From NCBI GenBank assembly GCA_945901965.1, contig CAMDMN010000058.1, positions 1-10,120 on the forward strand: a stretch of DNA of 10,120 nt, written 5' to 3'. The stretch's first letter is position 1; each line of letters opens with the position of its first letter. The position numbers and the translations under genes are program-made. This stretch comes from Legionella genomosp. 1 (GTDB lineage: Bacteria > Pseudomonadota > Gammaproteobacteria > Legionellales > Legionellaceae). Shown one piece after another: positions 1 to 7,217 of this stretch. Under the pieces are notes generated by a model, which was given only the letters and a program-made list of their open reading frames with translations, ran no database searches and was not told the origin of the DNA.

Positions 1-8
1 ATCGTCAT

Positions 9-39
9 GGTGGGCACGCTATCGCTTTGCCCACCCTAC
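9..39 (-). repeat. REP-like palindrome with GTAG foot (stem family A)
   Basis: An 8-bp perfect inverted repeat, GGTGGGCA (9-16) with TGCCCACC (28-35), encloses an 11-nt loop. Read on the minus strand, the stem is directly preceded by GTAG (CTAC at 36-39) and its central part reads AGCGATAGCGT. A GTAG tetranucleotide at the foot of an imperfect hairpin is the known signature of REP sequences mobilised by RAYT proteins. It lies 31 bp beyond the recO stop and could act as a transcript-end hairpin for era-recO, although no U-tract follows it. Confidence 0.7.
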
Positions 40-69
40 AATTCTTTTTTCATTTAACACCTTTTGATG

Positions 70-753
70 TTAACTCTTATATAACTCCCTAGTCTTAATT
101 ACCTTACCATCTAAAGCATGATCAATTGCTATTCTCATTATACGTTTAGCCACATTAAACACTAAAGGATCATCTAATCTATCTTCAGCTAACGCTCTAA
201 TATAAGCTCCTTTTATCCCATCATTAGCTCTAATAAAGCCAACTCCTGCGATAAAATGATAATAATTATCATCCATAATAATATTATAACTATGCGCATC
301 ATGAGTTAAAGAGATCTGATAACCAATATCTTTTAACAATGCCCATTCAAAACGCCGTAAAATTGCCTCAATTGCAAAACGATCATTTGCATTCATAAGC
401 AATTGTAGCGCATTAGTGTATGCCATATAGAGATCTGGATGTGGATCTTGTGGTTGCAAAGCAAGAGATATCAATTCATTAACATATAAACCTGCAAAAA
501 GATTTTGCCCGGTAAGAAAAATAGGAGAAGAGGCTAACTCATAAAGGCGCGCAAAATAAAAATCTTTGCGCTCATCTATAGATAGCCATAATGGAATAAA
601 AGCTTGCAACAACGCCTGTTTTTTAGGCGTTCGCCCACCTTTACATAAACAATTGACCAAACCATAATCTTTAGTAAAAAATATTACCCGCGCACTAGTC
701 TCACCAGACCAGTATTTGCGAATAACCCATGAAGAACCGGCGTCAAATATCAT
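70..753 (-). CDS. recO: DNA repair protein RecO
   Basis: RecO is a recombination mediator. With RecR it helps load RecA onto SSB-coated single-stranded DNA in RecF-pathway gap repair, and it can anneal complementary strands. The product is about 227 residues (E. coli 242). The N-terminal OB-fold region is visible (WVIRKYWSGETSARVIFF followed by GLVNCLCKGGR). The helical core contains the family-typical GLYVNELI and RRFEWALLKDIGY stretches, and the C-terminus ends in RELYKS, matching the E. coli RELFRQ region. The start is ambiguous: ATG at 753 is preferred, but an in-frame TTG at 759 would add two residues, and neither has a strong Shine-Dalgarno. Both lie inside the 3' end of era (stop at 743), so translation is probably coupled. 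The era-recO order is classic in gammaproteobacteria; the usual downstream pdxJ is not in the window. Confidence 0.93.
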   Translation of the reverse strand: MIFDAGSSWVIRKYWSGETSARVIFFTKDYGLVNCLCKGGRTPKKQALLQAFIPLWLSIDERKDFYFARLYELASSPIFLTGQNLFAGLYVNELISLALQPQDPHPDLYMAYTNALQLLMNANDRFAIEAILRRFEWALLKDIGYQISLTHDAHSYNIIMDDNYYHFIAGVGFIRANDGIKGAYIRALAEDRLDDPLVFNVAKRIMRIAIDHALDGKVIKTRELYKS

Positions 754-1630
754 ACCCAAACTGCTTTAGTAATCGTTCATCATCAGACCAACCCGACTTC
801 ACTTTACAGAAACATTGTAAGAATACTTTCTTCCCTAATAATTTCTCCATATCAATCCGAGCTCCAGTTGCCATTTCTTTAAGCTTCTGTCCTTTATCAC
901 CAATAACCATGCGCTTATGGTTTTCTTTATCGACAAGAATCAAAGCATGAATCTTTATAACTTTTTCTTCATCTTTATATGACTCAATCTCAACCGTAGT
1001 TAAATAAGGAAGCTCCTGACCACAAAGCCTAAAGATTTTTTCACGTAATAATTCTGCACATAGAAATTTAGTAGAACGATTAGTAAACTCATCTTCACCA
1101 AATAAATGTGGGCCTTCTGGTAATGTAGTTTTCAATTTGGATTTTAAAACATCAACTTGAAAACCTGTTTTGGCAGATAATGGAATAATAGCTGTAAAAT
1201 CATGCCGCTCACGCATTGATTCAATCCAAGGTAATAATTTATCTTTATCTGAAATTTTATCTACTTTATTAACCACCAAAAATGTAGGAACTGATACATT
1301 TTTAAGTATAGATAATACATACTCATCTTCTTCCTTCCAGTGGGTACCATCAACCAAAAAAACTACAGCATCAACATCACGCACAACAGAAATGGCAGTT
1401 TTATTCATCATTCTATTCATAGCTTTCTTTGAACCCTGATGAATCCCTGGCGTATCAACATAAACAAATTGATAATTTTCTTCCGTAGAGATACCTAGAA
1501 TACTATGCCTCGTTGTTTGAGGTTTCTTCGATGTTATAGATAATTTTTGTTGCAAAATATTATTAAGTAAAGTTGACTTACCAACATTAGGCCTTCCAAC
1601 CAAAGCAATATAACCACAATATGTCGTCAT
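743..1630 (-). CDS. era: GTPase Era
   Basis: Era is an essential GTPase that binds 16S rRNA near its 3' end and acts as a checkpoint in 30S subunit maturation. The 295 residues match the usual ~300. GTPase motifs are intact: P-loop GRPNVGKST (12-20), DTPG (59-62), NKVD (121-124) and SAK (152-154). The C-terminal KH RNA-binding domain carries the GxxG loop as VIGDKG (242-247). The start is ATG at 1630 with AAAGGG about 10 nt upstream. In many gammaproteobacteria rnc (RNase III) lies immediately upstream in the same operon. Here the upstream neighbour is a divergent pilin gene, so era begins its own transcript and is uncoupled from rnc. The 3' end overlaps the start of recO by 11 nt. Confidence 0.97.
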   Translation of the reverse strand: MTTYCGYIALVGRPNVGKSTLLNNILQQKLSITSKKPQTTRHSILGISTEENYQFVYVDTPGIHQGSKKAMNRMMNKTAISVVRDVDAVVFLVDGTHWKEEDEYVLSILKNVSVPTFLVVNKVDKISDKDKLLPWIESMRERHDFTAIIPLSAKTGFQVDVLKSKLKTTLPEGPHLFGEDEFTNRSTKFLCAELLREKIFRLCGQELPYLTTVEIESYKDEEKVIKIHALILVDKENHKRMVIGDKGQKLKEMATGARIDMEKLLGKKVFLQCFCKVKSGWSDDERLLKQFGYDI

Positions 1631-1661
1631 GAACGATAAACCCTTTGTTTATTTTTGAATC

Positions 1662-1690
1662 ATCTTATCAGTTACGACTTTAATTGTCAT
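1662..1690 (-). promoter_or_regulatory. Candidate sigma70 promoter for era-recO
   Basis: Read on the minus strand, the -35 is ATGACA (1685-1690) and the -10 is TAAGAT (1662-1667), separated by 17 bp. TGA directly before the -10 gives an extended -10. Transcription would start about 25 nt before the era ATG. The -35 overlaps that of the divergent pilin promoter. This is consensus matching only. Confidence 0.45.
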
Positions 1691-1711
1691 CTATAGTTAT
1701 TTAAGTAAAAT
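1684..1711 (+). promoter_or_regulatory. Candidate sigma70 promoter for the pilin gene
   Basis: TTGTCA (1684-1689), a 16-bp spacer and TAAAAT (1706-1711) lie 31 bp before the pilin start codon. The -35 shares six bases with the proposed era -35 on the other strand, so RNA polymerase could occupy only one of the two at a time. No convincing sigma54 (GG-N10-GC) site, common for pilin genes in other species, was seen in the spacer. Confidence 0.4.
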
Positions 1712-1742
1712 ACAATTAAATATGAACAGCTAAGGATTCACC

Positions 1743-2174
1743 TTGAAAAATGGATTTTCTTTAATCGAATTATTATTTGTTATCGCTATTATAAGTATAA
1801 TTTCACTTATAGCCTATCCAAGTTTTAACGATTATATTATTCGCGCCCACCGTAGTGATGGGCAAACAGCTTTATTAGACTTAAGCCTTCGCATGGAAAA
1901 TTATTACGCAAAAAATAATAGCTATAAGCATGCGTCCATTGGCCAAGGTGATGGCCATGATGTCTTATCAAATAATATCTCACCTGAAGGTTTTTATATT
2001 TTATCAATTACCAATGCAACTGATTCATCTTATGATTTAAAAGCAACTCCTATTAAATCCCAAGCAAAAGGCGACGTTCTTTGCCAATCACTTACTTTCT
2101 CAAACACCGGCAATAAAAATATTACAACAGGACCACTAGGCAAACCAAGGGGTACAAACTTAGAATGTTGGTAG
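1743..2174 (+). CDS. Type IV pilin, PilE-like (minor or major pilin)
   Basis: This is a type IV pilin subunit, made as a prepilin, cleaved and N-methylated by PilD, and assembled into a cell-surface pilus used for adhesion, twitching or DNA uptake. The 143 residues begin with a very short class III leader, MKNG, followed by FSLIELLFVIAIISIISLIA. The cleavage Gly4, Phe5 at +1 and Glu at +5 are all present. A hydrophobic alpha-1 helix follows, then HRSDGQTALLDLSLRMENYY, typical of the PilE group. Cys114 and Cys142 could form the C-terminal disulfide loop. The start is TTG at 1743, supported by AAGGA at 1732-1736 (6-nt spacing) and by giving exactly the expected leader length. No other pilus genes adjoin it. 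Whether it is a major or minor pilin cannot be decided from sequence alone. Confidence 0.9.
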   Translation: MKNGFSLIELLFVIAIISIISLIAYPSFNDYIIRAHRSDGQTALLDLSLRMENYYAKNNSYKHASIGQGDGHDVLSNNISPEGFYILSITNATDSSYDLKATPIKSQAKGDVLCQSLTFSNTGNKNITTGPLGKPRGTNLECW

Positions 2175-2203
2175 CCTAGAAACAAATACAAACAACATGG
2201 GCA

Positions 2204-2231
2204 TTGAATAATCAAAAATATGGTATATAAT
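2204..2231 (+). promoter_or_regulatory. Candidate sigma70 promoter for the unknown gene at 2269
   Basis: TTGAAT (2204-2209), a 16-bp spacer and a perfect TATAAT (2226-2231) lie 37 bp upstream of the ATG. This suggests the downstream gene is transcribed independently of the pilin. Confidence 0.55.
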
Positions 2232-2268
2232 TAACGTATGTAATTATTTAATATTGTGGGGCTAACTA

Positions 2269-3186
2269 ATGGATAAAAAAGATATCGTTAATGTAGATGG
2301 TAAATTTTATCTTTTACCTGAAGGTGAAGATTTACAATCTTTTAAATTAAAGAGCCAAGAAGATCAAGATGCCGCTGAAGTTGTAAAGACCGATTCAGGG
2401 TATTTGCCTGCGCAAGGATTAGATGATGGTGGCCGCAATATAGCTAAAAATAATTTACATAAAACACATCAACCAGATGGAAATGAGGCGAGAAAAGATG
2501 CGAATGAAGCGTCTTTTGTTGGCGCAGTAAGAGCTATGGCAGATAGACAAGCGGCGAATCAAGCTCAAGAACAACAATCAACCAACACTAGTAGAAACTC
2601 TGGAGGCGACCCTAGTAGCAGCGCTGGAAGCAACCCTAGCAGCAACTCTAGTAATAGCACTGGCGCGTCAGTAGCAAAAATGCCGCTACCATCTGTATCT
2701 ATCTCTAGCTCTAAGTCTAAAAGCGCTGTTGGAAGCAAATCACCAAAAGGAGCGACTCAATCTAGACCAGGGAATATTGCTAGAAGTGCAATGTTACGAA
2801 ATAATAAGCCAATTGCACTTTCACAAGAACAAATTGATGCGCTTAACAAAAATACAGTAAACGCCCCCAATAACATTAGAGGGAATGTCAATAAAATAAC
2901 AGTAGGTAGAGGTATAACTCCACAACAACTTAGAATGCTCGGTAGAACAGGCTGGTTACCTCCATCCATAGCTGAATTAGCATTAAATAATCCAGAACTA
3001 CAAAACCAAGAACAGCCAAATCAACAACAGGAACACCAGGAACAACAGGAACAACAGGAACACCAGGAACAACAGGAACACCAGGAAGAATTACATCCTC
3101 TTCCTGAACCAAAAAAAGATGGTCCTATAGCTGGAAGTAAAGAAGAAAATGATTATAACTCACCTGAGCCACCCATAAAACCATAA
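2269..3186 (+). CDS. Unknown hydrophilic Ser/Asn/Gln-rich protein with EHQ/EQQ tandem repeat
   Basis: I do not recognise this 305-residue protein. It starts at ATG 2269 with GGGG 7 nt upstream and has its own good promoter, so it looks genuinely expressed. Residues 1-100 are charged and possibly folded. Residues about 101-160 are Ser/Asn/Gly-rich and likely disordered. Residues about 170-245 form a more ordinary segment containing GITPQQLRMLGRTGW. Residues 255-272 are six tandem EHQ/EQQ triplets, followed by an acidic, proline-rich tail (LPEPKKDG, SPEPPIKP). There is no signal peptide, membrane helix or cysteine. Such composition, with a Glu-rich C-terminus, is seen in some Dot/Icm type IV effectors of Legionella and Coxiella, but that role is only a guess. 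A structural or surface-associated cytosolic protein is equally possible. Confidence 0.75.
   Translation: MDKKDIVNVDGKFYLLPEGEDLQSFKLKSQEDQDAAEVVKTDSGYLPAQGLDDGGRNIAKNNLHKTHQPDGNEARKDANEASFVGAVRAMADRQAANQAQEQQSTNTSRNSGGDPSSSAGSNPSSNSSNSTGASVAKMPLPSVSISSSKSKSAVGSKSPKGATQSRPGNIARSAMLRNNKPIALSQEQIDALNKNTVNAPNNIRGNVNKITVGRGITPQQLRMLGRTGWLPPSIAELALNNPELQNQEQPNQQQEHQEQQEQQEHQEQQEHQEELHPLPEPKKDGPIAGSKEENDYNSPEPPIKP
3031..3084 (+). repeat. Six in-frame 9-bp tandem repeats
   Basis: Six back-to-back 9-bp units, each GAACACCAG or GAACAACAG, in the order AC, AA, AA, AC, AA, AC at the variable position. Each unit encodes Glu-His-Gln or Glu-Gln-Gln in the unknown protein. The unit is a multiple of three, so copy-number change would alter protein length without breaking the frame. 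Confidence 0.9.
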
Positions 3187-3260
3187 AAAAAATAAATTTT
3201 TTAACAGGGTTCTACGCGCCCTTATTAGTTTTTAAAGGTATAGTTCCTTGAAATTAAAAT

Positions 3261-3292
3261 AGGAAAAGGCCCTTCTTTTCCTAAATAAGGGC
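3261..3292 (+). other. Possible RNA pseudoknot or pair of competing hairpins
   Basis: AGGAAAAG (3261-3268) pairs perfectly with CTTTTCCT (3275-3282), leaving the 6-nt loop GCCCTT. That loop is in turn perfectly complementary to AAGGGC (3287-3292). The RNA could form an H-type pseudoknot or switch between two hairpins. It lies 75 bp after the unknown gene's stop and 135 bp before the aldolase-like gene. It does not resemble a standard terminator on the plus strand, as no U-tract follows. On the minus strand the first hairpin is followed by ATTTTAATTT and could weakly terminate read-through from lspA. Confidence 0.45.
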
Positions 3293-3319
3293 TGCAAAAA
3301 ATTTTAAATCTTAAATAAT

Positions 3320-3343
3320 GTTGGGCCTATATATCGAGCCCAC
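3320..3343. repeat. Short palindrome, possibly a decayed REP
   Basis: TGGGC (3322-3326) pairs with GCCCA (3338-3342) around an 11-nt AT-rich loop; G3320 and C3343 can extend the stem if T3321 is bulged. The minus-strand arms GTGGGC and GCCCAAC resemble the stem of the repeat at 9-39 (GTGGGC and GCCCAC), and the centre contains CGATA as that one does, but there is no GTAG foot. Relationship to that family is a guess. Confidence 0.35.
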
Positions 3344-3362
3344 TTTAAAAATCACTAAACTC

Positions 3363-3391
3363 TTGCCAATTTGCTCGAAGTCTTCTAACAT
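3363..3391 (+). promoter_or_regulatory. Candidate promoter for the aldolase-like gene
   Basis: TTGCCA (3363-3368) and TAACAT (3386-3391) are separated by 17 bp and lie 35 bp before the ATG. It is a moderate consensus match with optimal spacing. Confidence 0.4.
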
Positions 3392-3426
3392 TGAAATAAA
3401 TTGAAGCCAACTTGTGAAAACTCATT

Positions 3427-3984
3427 ATGATGATTAATAAAATTATTAAAAATCAAACCATAATTATTACATTGGATGTTGATGCTCATTTGTTTACTAA
3501 GTTACAAAAAATTTCTAATCTTGGATTTTCCGTAATAGAAATTAATTGCGTTGATCCTATAATCTTAAAAAAATCTTTATCTATGTTTCCTAATCTATGT
3601 ATCGGTGCTGGAAATATTATTAATGTGCAACAATTAGAAGACTGCTACCAAGCAGGCGTTAGTTTTGTAACAAGCCCTGGTTTTTTACCTGAAATTGCGC
3701 AAACTGCTAGCATTTATTCAATAAATTACTTACCAGGCATAGCCACCATATCTGAAGCTATGCATGCTTTGGCATTTGGATGCACCGAAGTAAAACCTTT
3801 TCCTGCAAATTTAACTTTTTGTACCCTTTTAAATAAATACCTACCAAACCTCCACCAATTCCCAGCTGAAATTGAATGGGAAGAAGTTGAGCATTTTCTA
3901 AATTTACCATCAGTTGCAGCGGTTAGTATTATCAACCCAGAAATAAAACAACTACAAGCATTAAGTCCGGCGGTATGCACATAA
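3427..3984 (+). CDS. Divergent KDPG/KHG aldolase-like protein (Eda family)
   Basis: Eda-family enzymes are class I aldolases that split 2-keto-3-deoxy-6-phosphogluconate into pyruvate and glyceraldehyde 3-phosphate, using a lysine Schiff base. This 185-residue protein (E. coli Eda 213) keeps recognisable signatures: FSVIEIN with the general-base Glu38, IGAGNI (59-64), TSPGF (82-86), LPGIATISE (102-110) and VKPFPA with Schiff-base Lys123. It departs from the family elsewhere: the substrate-binding Arg after the Glu motif (TLR in E. coli) is missing (NCV here), the phosphate-binding TGG loop near residue 145 is absent, and GGSW is replaced by AVSII. The Schiff-base chemistry could survive, but normal phosphorylated substrates are doubtful. 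The frame is intact. The start may be ATG 3427 or the adjacent ATG 3430; no clear Shine-Dalgarno is visible. Its last 24 nt overlap convergently with lspA, and no other Entner-Doudoroff gene is nearby. Confidence 0.8.
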   Translation: MMINKIIKNQTIIITLDVDAHLFTKLQKISNLGFSVIEINCVDPIILKKSLSMFPNLCIGAGNIINVQQLEDCYQAGVSFVTSPGFLPEIAQTASIYSINYLPGIATISEAMHALAFGCTEVKPFPANLTFCTLLNKYLPNLHQFPAEIEWEEVEHFLNLPSVAAVSIINPEIKQLQALSPAVCT

Positions 3985-4419
3985 TAATAAAAATGCGCCA
4001 ATACATATTGAGCTATCGGCCACATTAAAAATTGGCCAATGATAGCTTTTATAATATACATCAATAAAATCAATAACAAATCCAACAAAAGCTCTGTCGA
4101 TTAAATTACCTATAGCACCACCTAAAATTAAACTTAAAGCCCAAAGCTGCAATTTCATAGTATTAATGGTTCGTATTATCATGATAATTAATACAACCGT
4201 CATAAACGTACTAAACCCCGCAAAAAGCCAACGATGCCAACTACCAGCATCATGCAAAAAACTAAATGCCGCTCCTGAATTATAAGCTAGAGTTAAATTT
4301 AACATAGGCATAAGTCTAATGGGCTCATAAGGAAGTAAAGCTATAGAAGCCCAATATTTAGATAACTGGTCTATTAGAATTATGAAAATAGATAATAAAA
4401 ACCAAGGCCATTTTTTCAT
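3961..4419 (-). CDS. lspA: Lipoprotein signal peptidase LspA (signal peptidase II)
   Basis: LspA is an inner-membrane aspartyl protease that removes the signal peptide from diacylglyceryl-modified prolipoproteins; it is the target of globomycin. The 152 residues contain four hydrophobic segments (about 6-25, 64-82, 92-108, 130-148). The conserved blocks are present: IDQLSKYW (16-23), YNSGAAFSFL (46-55), GGAIGNLIDR (100-109), VIDFID (115-120) and FNVADSSI (131-138). The catalytic aspartates are Asp117 and Asp135. ATG 4419 overlaps the ileS TGA by 4 nt (ATGA), with AAAAGG 8 nt upstream inside ileS, so translation is coupled. The C-terminus is shorter than in E. coli, ending at RRT. The stop lies within the convergent aldolase-like gene; fkpB/ispH, which often follow, are absent. 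Confidence 0.96.
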   Translation of the reverse strand: MKKWPWFLLSIFIILIDQLSKYWASIALLPYEPIRLMPMLNLTLAYNSGAAFSFLHDAGSWHRWLFAGFSTFMTVVLIIMIIRTINTMKLQLWALSLILGGAIGNLIDRAFVGFVIDFIDVYYKSYHWPIFNVADSSICIGAFLLLCAYRRT

Positions 4420-7214
4420 GCCATTAGCCTTTTCTCATCATGCCCACTAATATTACCTACACATCGTTGACATAACTCTTCATGATCCTTATTACAACCC
4501 ACATCTTCACAACGATGCCAACAACGAGCACATTTTGGATGTACACTTGCATCTACAGCAATTGCTAGCCCAAGCTCTTCATTATAAATACAATCATCTG
4601 TACGCTCAGTCATTGGTCGCAAGTTAGCTTTAGAAGTAATCAAAATAAAGCGTAATTCGTTACCAAATCTTTCCAATAGCGCATTTGTATCAGATCTAAC
4701 ATAAAGTGTTACCTCAGCACCTAGAGCTGAACCTATAACTCCCGCTTGTCGCTTAGATTCTAATGCTTTATTAACTTCATCACGAATAAGATAGATTTGT
4801 TCCCAATCTTTCATCGCAACATTAGCTATTTTAGGCCAGGCTTGATACCAATGCTGTATAAATATCGATTCACCATTATAATCAGGTAAAGTCTGCCAAA
4901 TTTCTTCTGCGGTAAAGGATAAAATAGGAGCTAACCATCGAGTAAGCGCATGTATTATATGATACATAGCGGTTTGACATGAACGCCTAGCGGTACTATT
5001 TACTGATGTTGTATATTGTCTATCTTTTATAATATCAAGATAAAAACTACCTAAATCAACTGCACAAAAATTATGTATTTTTTGATAAATAACATGGAAT
5101 TGATAGTTATCATAGGCTGAAATTATATCTTCTTGAAGTTCCTGGCATTTTTTTATCGCAAAACGATCTAACTCTATTAATTTATCAGCAGCAACCGCAT
5201 CTTTTTGTGGATCAAAATCAAATAAATTTGCCAATAGAAACCTCGCCGTATTACGAATACGACGATATGCGTCAGAGTTTCTTTTAATAATTTCAGTCGA
5301 AATTGATACTTCATTGCGATAATCAGTTGAAGATACCCATAAACGCAAAATATCAGCGCCATGTTCTTTGATTAATTTATCAAGCTCAACATAGTTTCCT
5401 TTTGATTTAGATAATTTCTTACCTTCAGCATCAACCGTATAACCATGAGTAAGTACTGTTTTATATGGAGGAACACCATACATAGCCACAGATGTAGTTA
5501 ATGACGAATTAAACCATCCACGATGCTGATCTGAACCTTCAAAATAAACATCAGCAGGAAATCCTAAGGCATCCCCATGATTTAATACGCAATAATGAGA
5601 AACTCCTGAGTCAAACCATACATCTAAAGTATCGTTAATTTTATCATACGATAATGCATCATCACCTAATAATTCAGCAGGATCTAAGTCAAACCAGGCA
5701 TCAATTCCTTTGTTTTCAATTTTTTTTGCGACAATTTCCATTAAGGCGACGGTATTAGGATGTAATTCTCGAGTATGTTTATGTACAAATAATGGTAGAG
5801 GAGTTCCCCATGAACGTTGTCGTGACACACACCAATCAGGCCTACTTTCAACCATATTATTTATCCGCGCTTTACCCCAATCAGGCACCCAATTAACACT
5901 TGGAATTTGTTCCATTAATTGACCACGTAAATTTAGTTTATCCATAGAAATAAACCACTGTGGTGTTGCTCGAAAAATTATTGGTGTTTTATGGCGCCAA
6001 CAATGAGGATAGCTATGCTGCATAATTTCATCATGTAATAAGGTTTTATGCTGTCGTAAGACCTCAATAACTTTATCATTAGATTTCAATACTGGTAATC
6101 CTGCAAATAATGGCACATCTTCTGCGTAACAGCCATTTGCAAGCACTGGGTTAATTAATGGTAAGTTGTATGCCTTCCCTACTAGATAGTCATCAGGACC
6201 ATGCGCAGGAGCCGTATGAACACAACCTGTTCCAGACTCAGTTGTTACATGATTACCTAAAATAATAGGGACTTGTCGATCATAAAACGGATGTTGTAAT
6301 AATTGATTTTCAAGCTTATTACCTTTTATTTTGCCACAGTTAGTAAAATCTGTAATTTCATAACGTGACATGACTGCTTCAATTAAATCAAAAGCTATTA
6401 CAAAATAGATATCATTAGAATCAATTAATGCATAATCAATCTCAGGATGCAATGAAACCGCTTCATTTGCTGGAAGTGTCCACGGTGTTGTTGTCCAAAT
6501 TGGAACAATAACTGGTTTTATAGGCAAAGATTTTTCAAATTGAGCTAATATAGCCTTATTATCAATAGCTAAAAATGCAACGTCAATTGATGGAGAGTTT
6601 TTATCTTCATAATCTACTTCAGCCTCAGCAAGAGCTGAGCCGCAATCTACACACCAGTGCACCGGCTTAAATCCCTGTTGCAAATGACCATTTTCTACTA
6701 TCTTTGCCAAGGCACGAACAATATTTGCCTCATAATTAAAATTCATGGTTACATAAGGATTTTGCCAATCACCAAAAACACCCAAACGTTGAAATTCATC
6801 ACGCTGGATATCAATTTGACTAGCTGCATATTCACGACATTTTGCCCTAAATTCGCTATGATTTAATTTATGTCCAGCCTTTCCTACTTTCTTTTCAACA
6901 TTTAATTCTATAGGTAAACCATGGCAATCCCAGCCAGGAACAAAAGGCGCGTCAAATCCACTAAGGGTTTTTGATTTTATAATAATATCTTTAAGAATTT
7001 TATTAAGCGCATGCCCACAATGAAGATGACCATTAGCATATGGAGGGCCATCATGCAAAATAAAACGTTTACAGCCATCTCGCGATACCCTTATTTTTTC
7101 ATACAACCCTTCTGTTACCCAATCATTAAGCATTTTAGGCTCACGCTGAGCTAAGCTCGCCTTCATTGGGAAAGTTGTAGCTGGCAAATTTAATGTATCT
7201 TTATATTCAGTCAT
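4416..7214 (-). CDS. ileS: Isoleucyl-tRNA synthetase
   Basis: This class Ia aminoacyl-tRNA synthetase charges tRNA-Ile with isoleucine and hydrolyses misactivated or mischarged valine. The 932 residues match the bacterial type-I enzyme (E. coli 938). The HIGH-type motif is in PPYANGHLHCGHALNK, reading HCGH (65-68) with Cys in place of Ile. GWDCHGLPIE (94-103) follows. The CP1 editing domain carries TTTPWTLPAN (241-250) and GTGCVHTAPAHG (328-339). The motif KLSKS (600-604) lies after the WFNSSL block. The C-terminal zinc ribbon has CxxC pairs at Cys895/898 and Cys915/918. The start is ATG 7214, only 3 nt after the ribF stop, and the stop overlaps lspA by 4 nt, so this is the middle gene of the ribF-ileS-lspA operon. 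No T-box or other leader is present between ribF and ileS. Confidence 0.98.
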   Translation of the reverse strand: MTEYKDTLNLPATTFPMKASLAQREPKMLNDWVTEGLYEKIRVSRDGCKRFILHDGPPYANGHLHCGHALNKILKDIIIKSKTLSGFDAPFVPGWDCHGLPIELNVEKKVGKAGHKLNHSEFRAKCREYAASQIDIQRDEFQRLGVFGDWQNPYVTMNFNYEANIVRALAKIVENGHLQQGFKPVHWCVDCGSALAEAEVDYEDKNSPSIDVAFLAIDNKAILAQFEKSLPIKPVIVPIWTTTPWTLPANEAVSLHPEIDYALIDSNDIYFVIAFDLIEAVMSRYEITDFTNCGKIKGNKLENQLLQHPFYDRQVPIILGNHVTTESGTGCVHTAPAHGPDDYLVGKAYNLPLINPVLANGCYAEDVPLFAGLPVLKSNDKVIEVLRQHKTLLHDEIMQHSYPHCWRHKTPIIFRATPQWFISMDKLNLRGQLMEQIPSVNWVPDWGKARINNMVESRPDWCVSRQRSWGTPLPLFVHKHTRELHPNTVALMEIVAKKIENKGIDAWFDLDPAELLGDDALSYDKINDTLDVWFDSGVSHYCVLNHGDALGFPADVYFEGSDQHRGWFNSSLTTSVAMYGVPPYKTVLTHGYTVDAEGKKLSKSKGNYVELDKLIKEHGADILRLWVSSTDYRNEVSISTEIIKRNSDAYRRIRNTARFLLANLFDFDPQKDAVAADKLIELDRFAIKKCQELQEDIISAYDNYQFHVIYQKIHNFCAVDLGSFYLDIIKDRQYTTSVNSTARRSCQTAMYHIIHALTRWLAPILSFTAEEIWQTLPDYNGESIFIQHWYQAWPKIANVAMKDWEQIYLIRDEVNKALESKRQAGVIGSALGAEVTLYVRSDTNALLERFGNELRFILITSKANLRPMTERTDDCIYNEELGLAIAVDASVHPKCARCWHRCEDVGCNKDHEELCQRCVGNISGHDEKRLMA

Positions 7215-7217
7215 ATT

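Noticed and set aside
2930..3112. Minus-strand open frame with a PGVPVV repeat
   Set aside because: It is the reverse-strand shadow of the 9-bp tandem repeat in the gene at 2269-3186.
3187..3222. Intrinsic terminator right after the unknown gene
   Set aside because: Only a 4-bp AGGG/CCCT stem and an A-run/T-run pairing are available, without a following U-tract, so it is too weak to call.
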